DNA from: Indioceanicola sp046045995
Lineage (GTDB): Bacteria > Pseudomonadota > Alphaproteobacteria > Azospirillales > Azospirillaceae
Direction: 5' to 3'
DNA length: 23,643 nt
Assembly: GCA_046045995.1 (NCBI GenBank)
Contig: JBJOKR010000050.1
Span: 1-23,643 of the forward strand
Program-made: the position numbers and the translations under genes
Notes under the pieces: model-generated
Told to the model about the DNA's origin: nothing
Databases searched by the model: none
Seen by the model: only the letters and a program-made list of their open reading frames with translations
Shown: positions 1 through 6,627 of the stretch, one piece after another
Layout: each line of letters starts with the position of its first letter
How positions within the stretch are numbered: the stretch's first letter is position 1

Positions 1-2
1 TG

Positions 3-965
3 CCGGGCGTCCTGTCCGTCACCGCGGTGCTGACCGCCCACCGGTCCGGCCCCGCCCTGCCCCCCCGCGGCGGGTCGCGCGCCCACGGCCAGGGGCAGGA
101 TCACGGCCACAGCCACGGTCATGGCCAGGGCCCGGCCCAGGGCCCCGCCGCAGCCCCCCGCGCCCTGGCCCCGGGGGTGAAGGCCATCGTCGCCGTCGCC
201 AGCGGCAAGGGCGGGGTCGGCAAATCCACCACCGCCGCCAACCTGGCCCTGGCCCTGGCCGCCAACGGGCAGAGCGTGGGCCTGCTGGACGCCGATATCT
301 ACGGCCCGTCCATGCCCCGGATGATGGGCATCGCCGGCAAGCCGCAGAGCCCGGACGGCAAGCGCCTGGCGCCGATGACCGCCCATGGGATCGCCGTCAT
401 GTCCATGGGGTTCCTGGTGGCGGAGGATACGCCGATGATCTGGCGCGGGCCGATGGTGCAGTCGGCCTTGCTGCAGATGCTTCGGGATGTGGAATGGGGG
501 GAGTTGGATGTGCTGGTGGTGGACATGCCGCCGGGCACGGGTGACGCCCAGCTGACCATGGCCCAGCAGGTGCCCCTGGCCGGGGCCGTCATCGTCTCCA
601 CCCCCCAGGACATCGCCCTGCTGGACGCGCGCAAGGGCCTGAACATGTTCCGCCGGGTGGATGTGCCCGTGCTGGGGATCGTGGAGAACATGTCCTACTA
701 TTGTTGCCCGAACTGCGGGCACCGGGCCGATATCTTCGGCCATGGCGGCGCCCGGGCGGAGGCGGAGCGGCTGGGCGTGGACTTCCTGGGGGAGATCCCG
801 CTGCACATCGCCATCCGCGAAACCGGCGACGGCGGCACCCCGATCGTCATCGCCGACCCGACCGGCGAGCACGCCCGAGCCTACCGCGCCATCGCCCGCA
901 CCGTCTGGGACAAGGTCGGCACCCGCACCAGCCGGCGCACCGCGCCGAAGATCATCATCGAGTGA
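3..965 (+). CDS. mrp: Mrp/ApbC-family iron-sulfur cluster carrier ATPase (5' end cut off by window)
   Basis: This is a P-loop ATPase of the Mrp/ApbC/NBP35 family, which binds and transfers 4Fe-4S clusters in the cytoplasm. The reading frame is open to the left edge, and the first visible residues (PGVLSVTAVLTAHR) resemble the end of the N-terminal DUF59/MIP18-like domain, so the real start lies outside the window; the GTG at 27 is not credible as a start. A linker rich in His, Gly and Gln follows, then the deviant Walker A motif SGKGGVGKST, the DMPPGTGDAQLT segment, and a CPNC motif in the C-terminal part that would bind the bridging cluster. The stop is at 963-965. It is a housekeeping-type gene and probably marks the border of the photosynthesis cluster; no functional tie to its neighbours is visible. 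The family call is firm; client proteins are unknown. Confidence 0.93.
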   Translation, partial: PGVLSVTAVLTAHRSGPALPPRGGSRAHGQGQDHGHSHGHGQGPAQGPAAAPRALAPGVKAIVAVASGKGGVGKSTTAANLALALAANGQSVGLLDADIYGPSMPRMMGIAGKPQSPDGKRLAPMTAHGIAVMSMGFLVAEDTPMIWRGPMVQSALLQMLRDVEWGELDVLVVDMPPGTGDAQLTMAQQVPLAGAVIVSTPQDIALLDARKGLNMFRRVDVPVLGIVENMSYYCCPNCGHRADIFGHGGARAEAERLGVDFLGEIPLHIAIRETGDGGTPIVIADPTGEHARAYRAIARTVWDKVGTRTSRRTAPKIIIE

Positions 966-1164
966 GGGGGACCCGGTTGCTTTCCAGGGTGGCTGTCCCA
1001 TGCCAGTCGCCTTTCATCGTGACCGATCAAAGGCGGAATGGCTTCCCCGGTCGCCGGGCGGCCACTCCGTGGCCTGGACGATGATCGGTTGGATCAGCAG
1101 GACTGGAACGGCTGCCCCATCGGCCGGTTGAGGGGGGAGACCATCCCCATCCGGAAATCCTGCC

Positions 1165-1485
1165 ATGGACCTTTTCACCAGCGATCTGATCATCACCCTG
1201 GCCGTTGTAACCCTGCTGCTGGTCCTGCTGGCGGCGGTGTGGCAACTGGCAAAGGTGCGCCGTGCCCAGCGGCAAACCGCCCAGCGCCAAACCGCCCAGC
1301 GCCAAACCACCGAGGGCGCGGCGGCAAGCGGGCACGCGACGGCCACCGACCGTTCCATCCTGGACCACAAGGCGGAGGACAGCGCCGCCGCGGCGCGCAG
1401 CCAGACGGACCGGCGGCGCGTCGTCCAGGTGGAGGAGCCGCGGGTGGCCCCGGCGGCCGATCCCGATCCGCGGACGAACCGCTGA
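1165..1485 (+). CDS. Small single-pass membrane protein of unknown function
   Basis: A 106-residue protein that I do not recognise. Residues about 7-28 form one strongly hydrophobic helix (LIITLAVVTLLLVLLAAVW), followed by a basic stretch and three copies of AQRQT, then a charged, low-complexity tail. The expected orientation is N-out with the tail in the cytoplasm. The ATG at 1165 places the helix at the N-terminus, but no good ribosome site lies at normal distance; a G-rich stretch sits about 26 bases upstream, which weakens the start. The AQRQT repeats come from a 15-bp tandem DNA repeat. It lies between mrp and the 3' end of convergent crtC, and its stop codon falls in a second tandem repeat. 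The hydrophobic helix and in-frame repeat support coding, but without homologues it remains a hypothetical gene. Confidence 0.5.
   Translation: MDLFTSDLIITLAVVTLLLVLLAAVWQLAKVRRAQRQTAQRQTAQRQTTEGAAASGHATATDRSILDHKAEDSAAAARSQTDRRRVVQVEEPRVAPAADPDPRTNR
1264..1308 (+). repeat. 15-bp tandem repeat, three copies
   Basis: Three consecutive 15-bp units; the second and third are identical and the first differs at one base. They encode AQRQT three times in the small membrane protein. The pattern suggests replication slippage. Confidence 0.85.
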
Positions 1486-1530
1486 TCGAACCGCTGATCG
1501 GACCGCTGTTCGTACCGCTGATCGTACCGG
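1476..1530. repeat. 12-bp tandem repeat, four full copies plus a partial one
   Basis: Units starting at 1476, 1488, 1500 and 1512 follow the pattern GNACCGCTGNTC, and a fifth partial unit starts at 1524. The first two are identical. The array covers the stop codon of the small membrane protein and the gap before the 3' end of convergent crtC. I see no clear hairpin with a T-run here, so it is not called a terminator. Confidence 0.85.
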
Positions 1531-1545
1531 ACGCGGGCGCCCCGA

Positions 1546-2562
1546 TCACACCCGCGGCATGCGGAAGGGCAGCAGGGCCTGGACCCAGGCGGTATCGAAC
1601 CGGTCCAGGTCCAGGCTTTCATGCATGGCGGTGACCGGCTGGCCCAGAAGCCAGGTGTCGATGACGCTGCGGGCGTAGAAGGGTGCATCCACCAGTGTTT
1701 CCCGCACCCGGGCCCCGTTGCTGGAACCGGCATCCGCGTCACACCGTGTCTCCCGCGCCACGCGCCACCAGAAGCAGGGCGGCAAGCCGGCGCGGGGTGG
1801 CGGGTCCACCGGGTCCACCCTGCCCTGGGCGTCCACGGTCAGGGCAATGGCCCGCCCGGTACCATCGTGCCCGCCATCCGCCCTCTCCCCGGCGCCGCGC
1901 CAGGACGGGTTATAGAGGATCACCGCCCTGTCCCCCCGCGCACCTGATCCGGTCCCCGGCAGAACACCCCGGCACCAGTCCCAATGGGTAAAGGCCCGTT
2001 CCATCGGCTCGGCCCCGTGGTTGCTGTCCAGGTAACCGGTCCCGGACCAGCGCAGCGCCGGTTCCGTCAATTCCACCTCCACCCGCGACAAGGGTGCTAT
2101 GGGCCACCAGCGGTGCCGACCATCGCGGTCCAGCACCGGGCTGGCGGCGGTGATGGCGGCGGGGCGGACCCGCACGGTGCCGCATACCCGACGCGGCAGG
2201 GGGACGGCCCATTCCGCGATCTCCACCGTCAGGCCCTGCCCGTCCCAGGTCATCGCGCTGGGGCCGATGGCCAGGGTGTCGGGGGTGACGGCCAAGGCGG
2301 CGGTGCGGCGTTCCGTCATGCACCAGCGCCCACCCCGGGGCCCCGTCAGCACCACGTTCATGGCCACATGGTTGGCCGGGTCCCCCCGTCCCCGCCGCCG
2401 CGCCCGGGCGTAATACGGGGAAAAGACCGACCCGATGAAGCCGATGATCGTCAGGCCGTAGCGCCCGTCATCGCTGATCGCATCCACATACCACCAGGCA
2501 TAGCCGTCGCGCGGCACCGGCCGGGCGAAACCCAGGGGGCCGTGGACGGCGGGATCTAGCAA
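1546..2562 (-). CDS. crtC: Carotenoid 1,2-hydratase (hydroxyneurosporene synthase)
   Basis: CrtC adds water across the 1,2 double bond of neurosporene or lycopene-type carotenoids, starting the spheroidene/spirilloxanthin branch. Family signatures are the N-terminal GYAWWYVDAISDDGRYGLT segment, IGSVFSPYYARARRRG just after it, a WCMTERR segment, DSNHGAEP mid-protein, and the C-terminal MHESLDLDRFDTAWVQ ending in LLPFRMPRV. The frame stays open far upstream inside crtD, but homology begins only about 16 residues after the end of crtD. The best start I can find is TTG at 2562, which overlaps the crtD stop by 7 bases and gives 338 residues; no ATG or GTG is suitably placed, so the start is uncertain. 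It is probably co-transcribed and translationally coupled with crtD from the promoter near 4200. Confidence 0.88.
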   Translation of the reverse strand: MLDPAVHGPLGFARPVPRDGYAWWYVDAISDDGRYGLTIIGFIGSVFSPYYARARRRGRGDPANHVAMNVVLTGPRGGRWCMTERRTAALAVTPDTLAIGPSAMTWDGQGLTVEIAEWAVPLPRRVCGTVRVRPAAITAASPVLDRDGRHRWWPIAPLSRVEVELTEPALRWSGTGYLDSNHGAEPMERAFTHWDWCRGVLPGTGSGARGDRAVILYNPSWRGAGERADGGHDGTGRAIALTVDAQGRVDPVDPPPRAGLPPCFWWRVARETRCDADAGSSNGARVRETLVDAPFYARSVIDTWLLGQPVTAMHESLDLDRFDTAWVQALLPFRMPRV

Positions 2563-4094
2563 CGGTCGCGGATGATGCGTTCCGCCGCCATCCGCCCCGA
2601 CAGGGCCGCCATCGGCACCCCCGGCCCCGGATGGGCGCTGCCCCCCGCCAGGTACAGGCCCGGGATCCGCCCCACCACCCCCGGCCGCTGAAACGATGCC
2701 TGCCACCCGTGGGAGGCCCGGCCGTACAGCGCCCCGCCCGTGCCCGGGAACAGGCGGTGGAAATCCCGCGGGGTCGTCACCACCACCGGCGCCCCCTCCC
2801 CCAGCGACTCCGGGCCCGGCGCCTTCTGCCCTGGCGCTCCCTGCACCGTCAAGCCGCAGCGGGCCAGCAGCCCGAAGGTCCGTTCCGCGCATGCCGCGAT
2901 CTCCCCTTGTGCCAGCGCGGGGCTGTCGCCATCCCCATCCGCCGGCGCGTTGACCAGGACCAGCAACCGTTCCACCCCGTCCACCACCCTCTGCTCCGGG
3001 CCGAAAGTGCGGTCCTGGGCGCAGACATAAACCGTGGGCTGCCGGGGCAGGCGGCGATGGACCAGGATATCCGTGAACTCCGCCGGATAATCGTCACTGA
3101 AGAACACCGTGTGGTGGGAAAGGGGAAACCCGGCCGTCCGCGCCGCCAGGCACCAGGTGACGGCGGAGAGCGACCGGTTCCCCGTCCCGCCCGGACGGGC
3201 GACCGCCCGCCCCGCCTCCGGCCCCAGCAGCCCACCGGCCAGGGCGGCCACGTCGGCATTGACCAGCACGGCATCGGCGTCCAGGGCGCTGCCATCGGCC
3301 AGGTCCACACCCGTGGCCCTGCCGCCGGTGATGCGGATGCGGCGCACGGGGCTGCAGTACCGGATCTCCGCCCCCCGCTCCGTCGCCAGGTCGGCCAGGG
3401 CGGCGGCGACCCGGTGCATGCCCCCCTGCACCTGCCACACCCCCTCCTGCTCGGCATGGGCGACCAGCATCAGGGTGGCGGGCGACAGGAAGGGGCTGGA
3501 CCCGCAATAGGTGGCATAGCGCCCGAACAGCTGGCGCAGGCGCGGATCCTTGAAATAGCCGCCCAGGGCGGCCCAAAGGCTGGTGAAGGGACGGATGGCC
3601 AGCAGGTCCGGCAGGCCAAACGGCCCCGCCGATGCGATCAGCCGGGCCATGCCTGGCCGGTCGGCCTGCATGAAGGACCGGTCCAGGGTGCGGAAGACGC
3701 GCGCCGCATCGGTGATGAAACGGCGGAACCCCGCCGCCTCCCCCGCCCCGGCGAAGGCGGCGATGGCATCGGCCGACCGCCCGGGATCGGCATGCAGGTC
3801 CAGCCGCCCGCCATCGGTCCAGGCGTGGCGGGCAAGGATCTGGGCCGGAGTCAAGGTCACATGGTCCTGCATCCGGGCGCCCGCGGCGGTGAAGACGGCG
3901 GCCAGATGGCGCTGCAGGGTCAGCACGGTCGGCCCCCCGTCGATCAGGCGGCCATCCACCGCCACCTGCCGCGCCTTTCCGCCGGGCGCCGCCTCCTTCT
4001 CCAGCAGGGTGACCGGGACGCCGCGCGCGGCCAGGACGGCGGCGGCCGACAGCCCACCGATCCCCGCCCCGATGATGACCACGCCCGCCGCCAT
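2556..4094 (-). CDS. crtD: Hydroxyneurosporene/methoxyneurosporene desaturase
   Basis: CrtD is an FAD-dependent carotenoid 3,4-desaturase acting on the hydroxylated or methoxylated end produced by CrtC and CrtF. The 512-residue protein opens with a dinucleotide-binding fold, GAGIGG at residues 9-14, followed by LLEKEAAPGGKAR and DGGPTVLT, and ends with the phytoene-desaturase-family signature GGSAHPGPGVPM. This length and the DGGPTVLT version fit CrtD rather than CrtI. The ATG at 4094 is preceded by a G-rich stretch. Its stop overlaps the proposed TTG of crtC. It is transcribed divergently from crtE; the shared interval holds a PpsR/CrtJ-type palindrome whose left half overlaps a TTGACA -35-like hexamer on this strand, suggesting direct repression. 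CrtI could be the alternative, but the crtC neighbour supports CrtD. Confidence 0.93.
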   Translation of the reverse strand: MAAGVVIIGAGIGGLSAAAVLAARGVPVTLLEKEAAPGGKARQVAVDGRLIDGGPTVLTLQRHLAAVFTAAGARMQDHVTLTPAQILARHAWTDGGRLDLHADPGRSADAIAAFAGAGEAAGFRRFITDAARVFRTLDRSFMQADRPGMARLIASAGPFGLPDLLAIRPFTSLWAALGGYFKDPRLRQLFGRYATYCGSSPFLSPATLMLVAHAEQEGVWQVQGGMHRVAAALADLATERGAEIRYCSPVRRIRITGGRATGVDLADGSALDADAVLVNADVAALAGGLLGPEAGRAVARPGGTGNRSLSAVTWCLAARTAGFPLSHHTVFFSDDYPAEFTDILVHRRLPRQPTVYVCAQDRTFGPEQRVVDGVERLLVLVNAPADGDGDSPALAQGEIAACAERTFGLLARCGLTVQGAPGQKAPGPESLGEGAPVVVTTPRDFHRLFPGTGGALYGRASHGWQASFQRPGVVGRIPGLYLAGGSAHPGPGVPMAALSGRMAAERIIRDRC

Positions 4095-4194
4095 GCCCCC
4101 GCCCCCCCTGTCCAGGTGTGTCGCTTCGGATTCAGGGCCCCGGCTTCCCGGTGCCGCCGCCCGGCGGAATGTCGTTGCGTGCCCCCCGGAACAG

Positions 4195-4238
4195 TGTCAA
4201 CAATATCTGACATTGCTTGCTGACAACAAGCGCTGACA
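4195..4238. promoter_or_regulatory. Pair of PpsR/CrtJ-like operators, 8 bp apart, in the crtD-crtE divergent region
   Basis: The first site, 4195-4212, is a perfect TGT-N12-ACA (TGTCA-N8-TGACA). The second, 4221-4238, is TGA-N12-ACA (TGACA-N8-TGACA), matching five of six consensus bases. They are separated by exactly 8 bp, the arrangement known for cooperative CrtJ binding in Rhodobacter capsulatus. The four half-sites start at 4195, 4208, 4221 and 4234, a strict 13-bp period. On the minus strand, TTGACA at 4200-4195 could be the crtD -35 element and would be covered by the repressor. That PpsR binds here is inferred from the motif; ppsR itself is not in the window. Confidence 0.75.
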
Positions 4239-4350
4239 TTCACCGCGGATGCCTTTGGGCCGGATGGCCTTGGGACCTGCGACCTGGGCCGGATGGCACC
4301 GGGAACGGGGATGGGGACGTCCGATGGTGAAATCCGATGGGAGAAATCCG

Positions 4351-5220
4351 ATGGATGTGATGACCCGGATCGAGCAGGCGCTGGAAACGGCCATGGCCGG
4401 GGCGACTGGCGCCCAGGCCCCGCCGCGGCTGGCCGCCGCCCTGCGCCATGCCGTCTTTCCGCCCGGCCACCGCATCCGTCCGCGGCTGTGCCTGGCCGTG
4501 GCCCGGGCTTGCGGTGACGGGGACCCGGCGGCAGCGGATGCGGCGGCGGCGGCGATCGAGCTGCTGCATTGTGCCAGCCTGGTGCATGACGATCTGCCCT
4601 GCTTCGACGATGCCGCCCTGCGCCGGGGCAAGCCCACGGTGCATATCGCCTTCGGGGAGGAGCTGGCCGTGCTGTGCGGCGATGCCCTGATCGTGCTGGC
4701 GTTCGAAGCGCTGGCGCGGGGAACGGCGGCCGATCCCGCCCGCTTGGCCCCGCTGCTGCTGACCATCACTGCCGCCGTCGGCATGCCGGCGGGGATCACG
4801 GCGGGGCAGGCCTGGGAATCGGAACCGGCGGTCGACCTGTCGGAGTACCACCGGGCCAAGACCGGGGTGCTGTTCGCCGCCGCCGCCATGTGCGGGGCCG
4901 CCGCCGCCGGCTTCGATCCGGCCCCCTGGCGCATCTTCGGTGCCACCCTGGGCGAAGCATACCAGGTGGCCGACGATATCAGCGACATGGCCGCCACCGC
5001 CGACCTGATCGGCAAGCCCGTGGGCCAGGATCTGGCCCATGCCCGGGCCAGTGCTGTGCGGGAACTAGGCCTGGGGGGGGCGCTGGAACGGCTGGACCGG
5101 CTGGCCGATGCGGCTGTCGCCGCCGTCCCCCCCTGCCCCGGCGCCCGCCCGCTGAAGGACCTGGTCCGGCTGGAGGCGCGGCGCTTCCTTCCGGCGGAGC
5201 TGGCCCTGACCGCGGCGTAA
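4351..5220 (+). CDS. crtE: Geranylgeranyl diphosphate synthase
   Basis: CrtE condenses isoprenoid units to C20 GGPP, the precursor of carotenoids and of the bacteriochlorophyll tail. The all-alpha prenyltransferase family is shown by the first aspartate-rich motif DDLPCFD (residues 80-86), the second motif DDISD (208-212), and the RRGKPTVH and GQAWE segments. The frame is open from 4249, but the ATG at 4351 has GGGAGA at good spacing and gives 289 residues, the usual length. The DNA before it repeats the phrase GAAATCCGATGG, so ATG at 4324 is an in-frame rival start. It is the first gene of the rightward superoperon, 58 bases ahead of crtF, and is probably controlled by the paired operators upstream. 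Confidence 0.94.
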   Translation: MDVMTRIEQALETAMAGATGAQAPPRLAAALRHAVFPPGHRIRPRLCLAVARACGDGDPAAADAAAAAIELLHCASLVHDDLPCFDDAALRRGKPTVHIAFGEELAVLCGDALIVLAFEALARGTAADPARLAPLLLTITAAVGMPAGITAGQAWESEPAVDLSEYHRAKTGVLFAAAAMCGAAAAGFDPAPWRIFGATLGEAYQVADDISDMAATADLIGKPVGQDLAHARASAVRELGLGGALERLDRLADAAVAAVPPCPGARPLKDLVRLEARRFLPAELALTAA

Positions 5221-5278
5221 GGGCGGCGGCGCAGCGGCATGAGGGCAGGCAGCGCGTAGTCAGCAGGGGGACCGCGGC

Positions 5279-6499
5279 ATGATGGCGACCGACCACCTTT
5301 CCGATGAACCGGGGGGGGGCCGACCGGGCCATTCCCCGGGGGCGCGGTCCCTGTCCGACCGGCTGCACGGGCTGGCGGACCGGCTGCTGGCCAGCCCGCG
5401 GTTCCAGCGCTGGGCCGCCCGCTTCCCCCTGACCCGGCCAATCGCCCGGCGCCGGGCCCAGGCCCTGTTCGACCTGTGCGCCGGCTTCGTCTATTCCCAG
5501 ATCCTGGCCGCCGCGGTGGACCTGGACCTGTTCACCCTGCTGTCCGGCGGTCCCCTGACCGTGGCGGAGGTGGCGCGGCGCACCGGGCTGGAACCGGCGG
5601 CGGCGGAACGGATCCTGCGGGCGGGGACGGCCCTGCGCCTGTTCGCCCGCCGCGGCGGCGACCGCTTGGGTGGCGACCGCTTGGGTGGCGACCGCTTTGG
5701 ACTGGGGCCCCTGGGCGCGCCGATCCCCGGCAATCCCGGCATCGCCGCCATGGTGGCCCATCACCGTATGCTTTATGCCGATCTGGCCGACCCGGTCGCC
5801 CTGCTGCGCCGGCGGCGGACCGATACGGCGCTTGGCGGCTATTGGCCCTATGGCGGGGTGGACCGGCCCGATGCCCTGACCGACGGGCAGGTGCGGGCCT
5901 ATACCGCCCTGATGGCGGCAAGCCAGCCGATGGTGGCGGCGGAGGTGCTGGACGCCTGGCCCCTGCACCGCCACCGCACCCTGCTGGATGTCGGCGGGGG
6001 GGATGGCAGCTTCCTGCGCGCCGCCGCCGCCCGTGCGCCCCGCCTGGAGCTGGTGCTGTTCGATCTGCCCGCGGTGGCGGCGACGGCGGCGGAGCGGTTC
6101 CGGGAGACGGGACTGGCAGGCCGCACCCGCTGCGTCGGCGGCAGTTTCCATCACGATCCGCTGCCCACCGGGGCGGACCTGATCACCCTGGTGCGGGTGC
6201 TGCACGACCATGACGACTCGGACGTGGTCGCCCTGCTGCGCCGGGTGCGCCAGGCCATTCCGGATCACGGAACCCTGCTGGTCGCGGAGCCGATGGCAGC
6301 CGCAGCGGGGGCGGAGGCGACGGGGGATGCCTATTTCGGCTTCTACCTGCTGGCCATGGGCCGGGGCCGCCCACGCACGGCGGACGAACTGACCGGCCTG
6401 TTGTCCCAGGCGGGTTTCACCGCCATCCGCCGCCATCCCACAGCCACCCCGATGATCGCCGGACTGCTGTCCGCCCGGCCTGGGCCGACCGGGAAATGA
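5279..6499 (+). CDS. crtF: Hydroxyneurosporene O-methyltransferase
   Basis: CrtF transfers a methyl group from S-adenosylmethionine to the 1-hydroxyl of acyclic carotenoids, between the CrtC and CrtD steps. The 406-residue protein has the family plan: an N-terminal winged-helix dimerisation domain (DLFTLLSGGPLTVAEVARRTG), then a Rossmann methyltransferase domain with motif I DVGGGDGSF starting at residue 237, LFDLPAVA, and the RVLHDHDD segment typical of plant-like O-methyltransferases. The ATG at 5279 follows a GGGGGA ribosome site. An in-frame triple GGDRL repeat sits between the two domains and looks like a local expansion. Co-transcription with crtE is likely; bchC follows after a promoter-bearing gap. 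Confidence 0.94.
   Translation: MMATDHLSDEPGGGRPGHSPGARSLSDRLHGLADRLLASPRFQRWAARFPLTRPIARRRAQALFDLCAGFVYSQILAAAVDLDLFTLLSGGPLTVAEVARRTGLEPAAAERILRAGTALRLFARRGGDRLGGDRLGGDRFGLGPLGAPIPGNPGIAAMVAHHRMLYADLADPVALLRRRRTDTALGGYWPYGGVDRPDALTDGQVRAYTALMAASQPMVAAEVLDAWPLHRHRTLLDVGGGDGSFLRAAAARAPRLELVLFDLPAVAATAAERFRETGLAGRTRCVGGSFHHDPLPTGADLITLVRVLHDHDDSDVVALLRRVRQAIPDHGTLLVAEPMAAAAGAEATGDAYFGFYLLAMGRGRPRTADELTGLLSQAGFTAIRRHPTATPMIAGLLSARPGPTGK
5654..5698 (+). repeat. 15-bp tandem repeat inside crtF, three copies
   Basis: Three 15-bp units encode GGDRL, GGDRL and GGDRF in frame. Units one and two differ at one base, and the third changes only its last codon. The repeat lies in the linker between the dimerisation and methyltransferase domains. 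Confidence 0.85.
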
Positions 6500-6552
6500 C
6501 GACGGGCGGTCTGCGCACCGAATCTCCGCAACGAAATTGACGTAAACCAGAC

Positions 6553-6610
6553 TTGACACTCTGGAGCGTCAGGTTAGGATGACATCTAGTTAATGAGCAC
6601 CGGCTTGACA
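6553..6610 (+). promoter_or_regulatory. bchC promoter with degenerate tandem PpsR/CrtJ-like sites
   Basis: A TTGACA hexamer (6553-6558) and TAGGAT (6575-6580) with 16 bp between them form a sigma70-like promoter. TGACA recurs at 6554, 6580 and 6606, each 26 bp apart, and CGTCA sits halfway at 6567. Read as 18-bp palindromes, 6554-6571 (TGAC-N10-GTCA) and 6580-6597 are 8 bp apart, the same phasing as between crtD and crtE, but the right halves are poor matches. It would drive bchCXYZ-puf independently of crtEF. Binding is inferred. Confidence 0.5.
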
Positions 6611-6627
6611 GGTGCGGGGAGGTCCCC

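Noticed and set aside
1532..1555. CGCGGG...CCCGCG inverted repeat as terminator of crtC.
   Set aside because: Only six base pairs with a 12-base loop and no T-run on the relevant strand.
1014..1742. Minus-strand frame with DQR repeats over the 12-bp array.
   Set aside because: The peptide repeat merely reflects the tandem DNA repeat, and the frame runs into crtC in another phase.
2631..4223. A 530-codon open frame on the plus strand across crtD.
   Set aside because: It is antisense to a clear CrtD and has a Gln/Gly/Arg/Pro-rich product without family motifs; long antisense frames are expected at this GC content.
4979..6559. A 526-codon minus-strand frame across the crtE end and crtF.
   Set aside because: Shadow of crtE and crtF; repetitive Gln/Gly/Arg composition and no recognisable motif.
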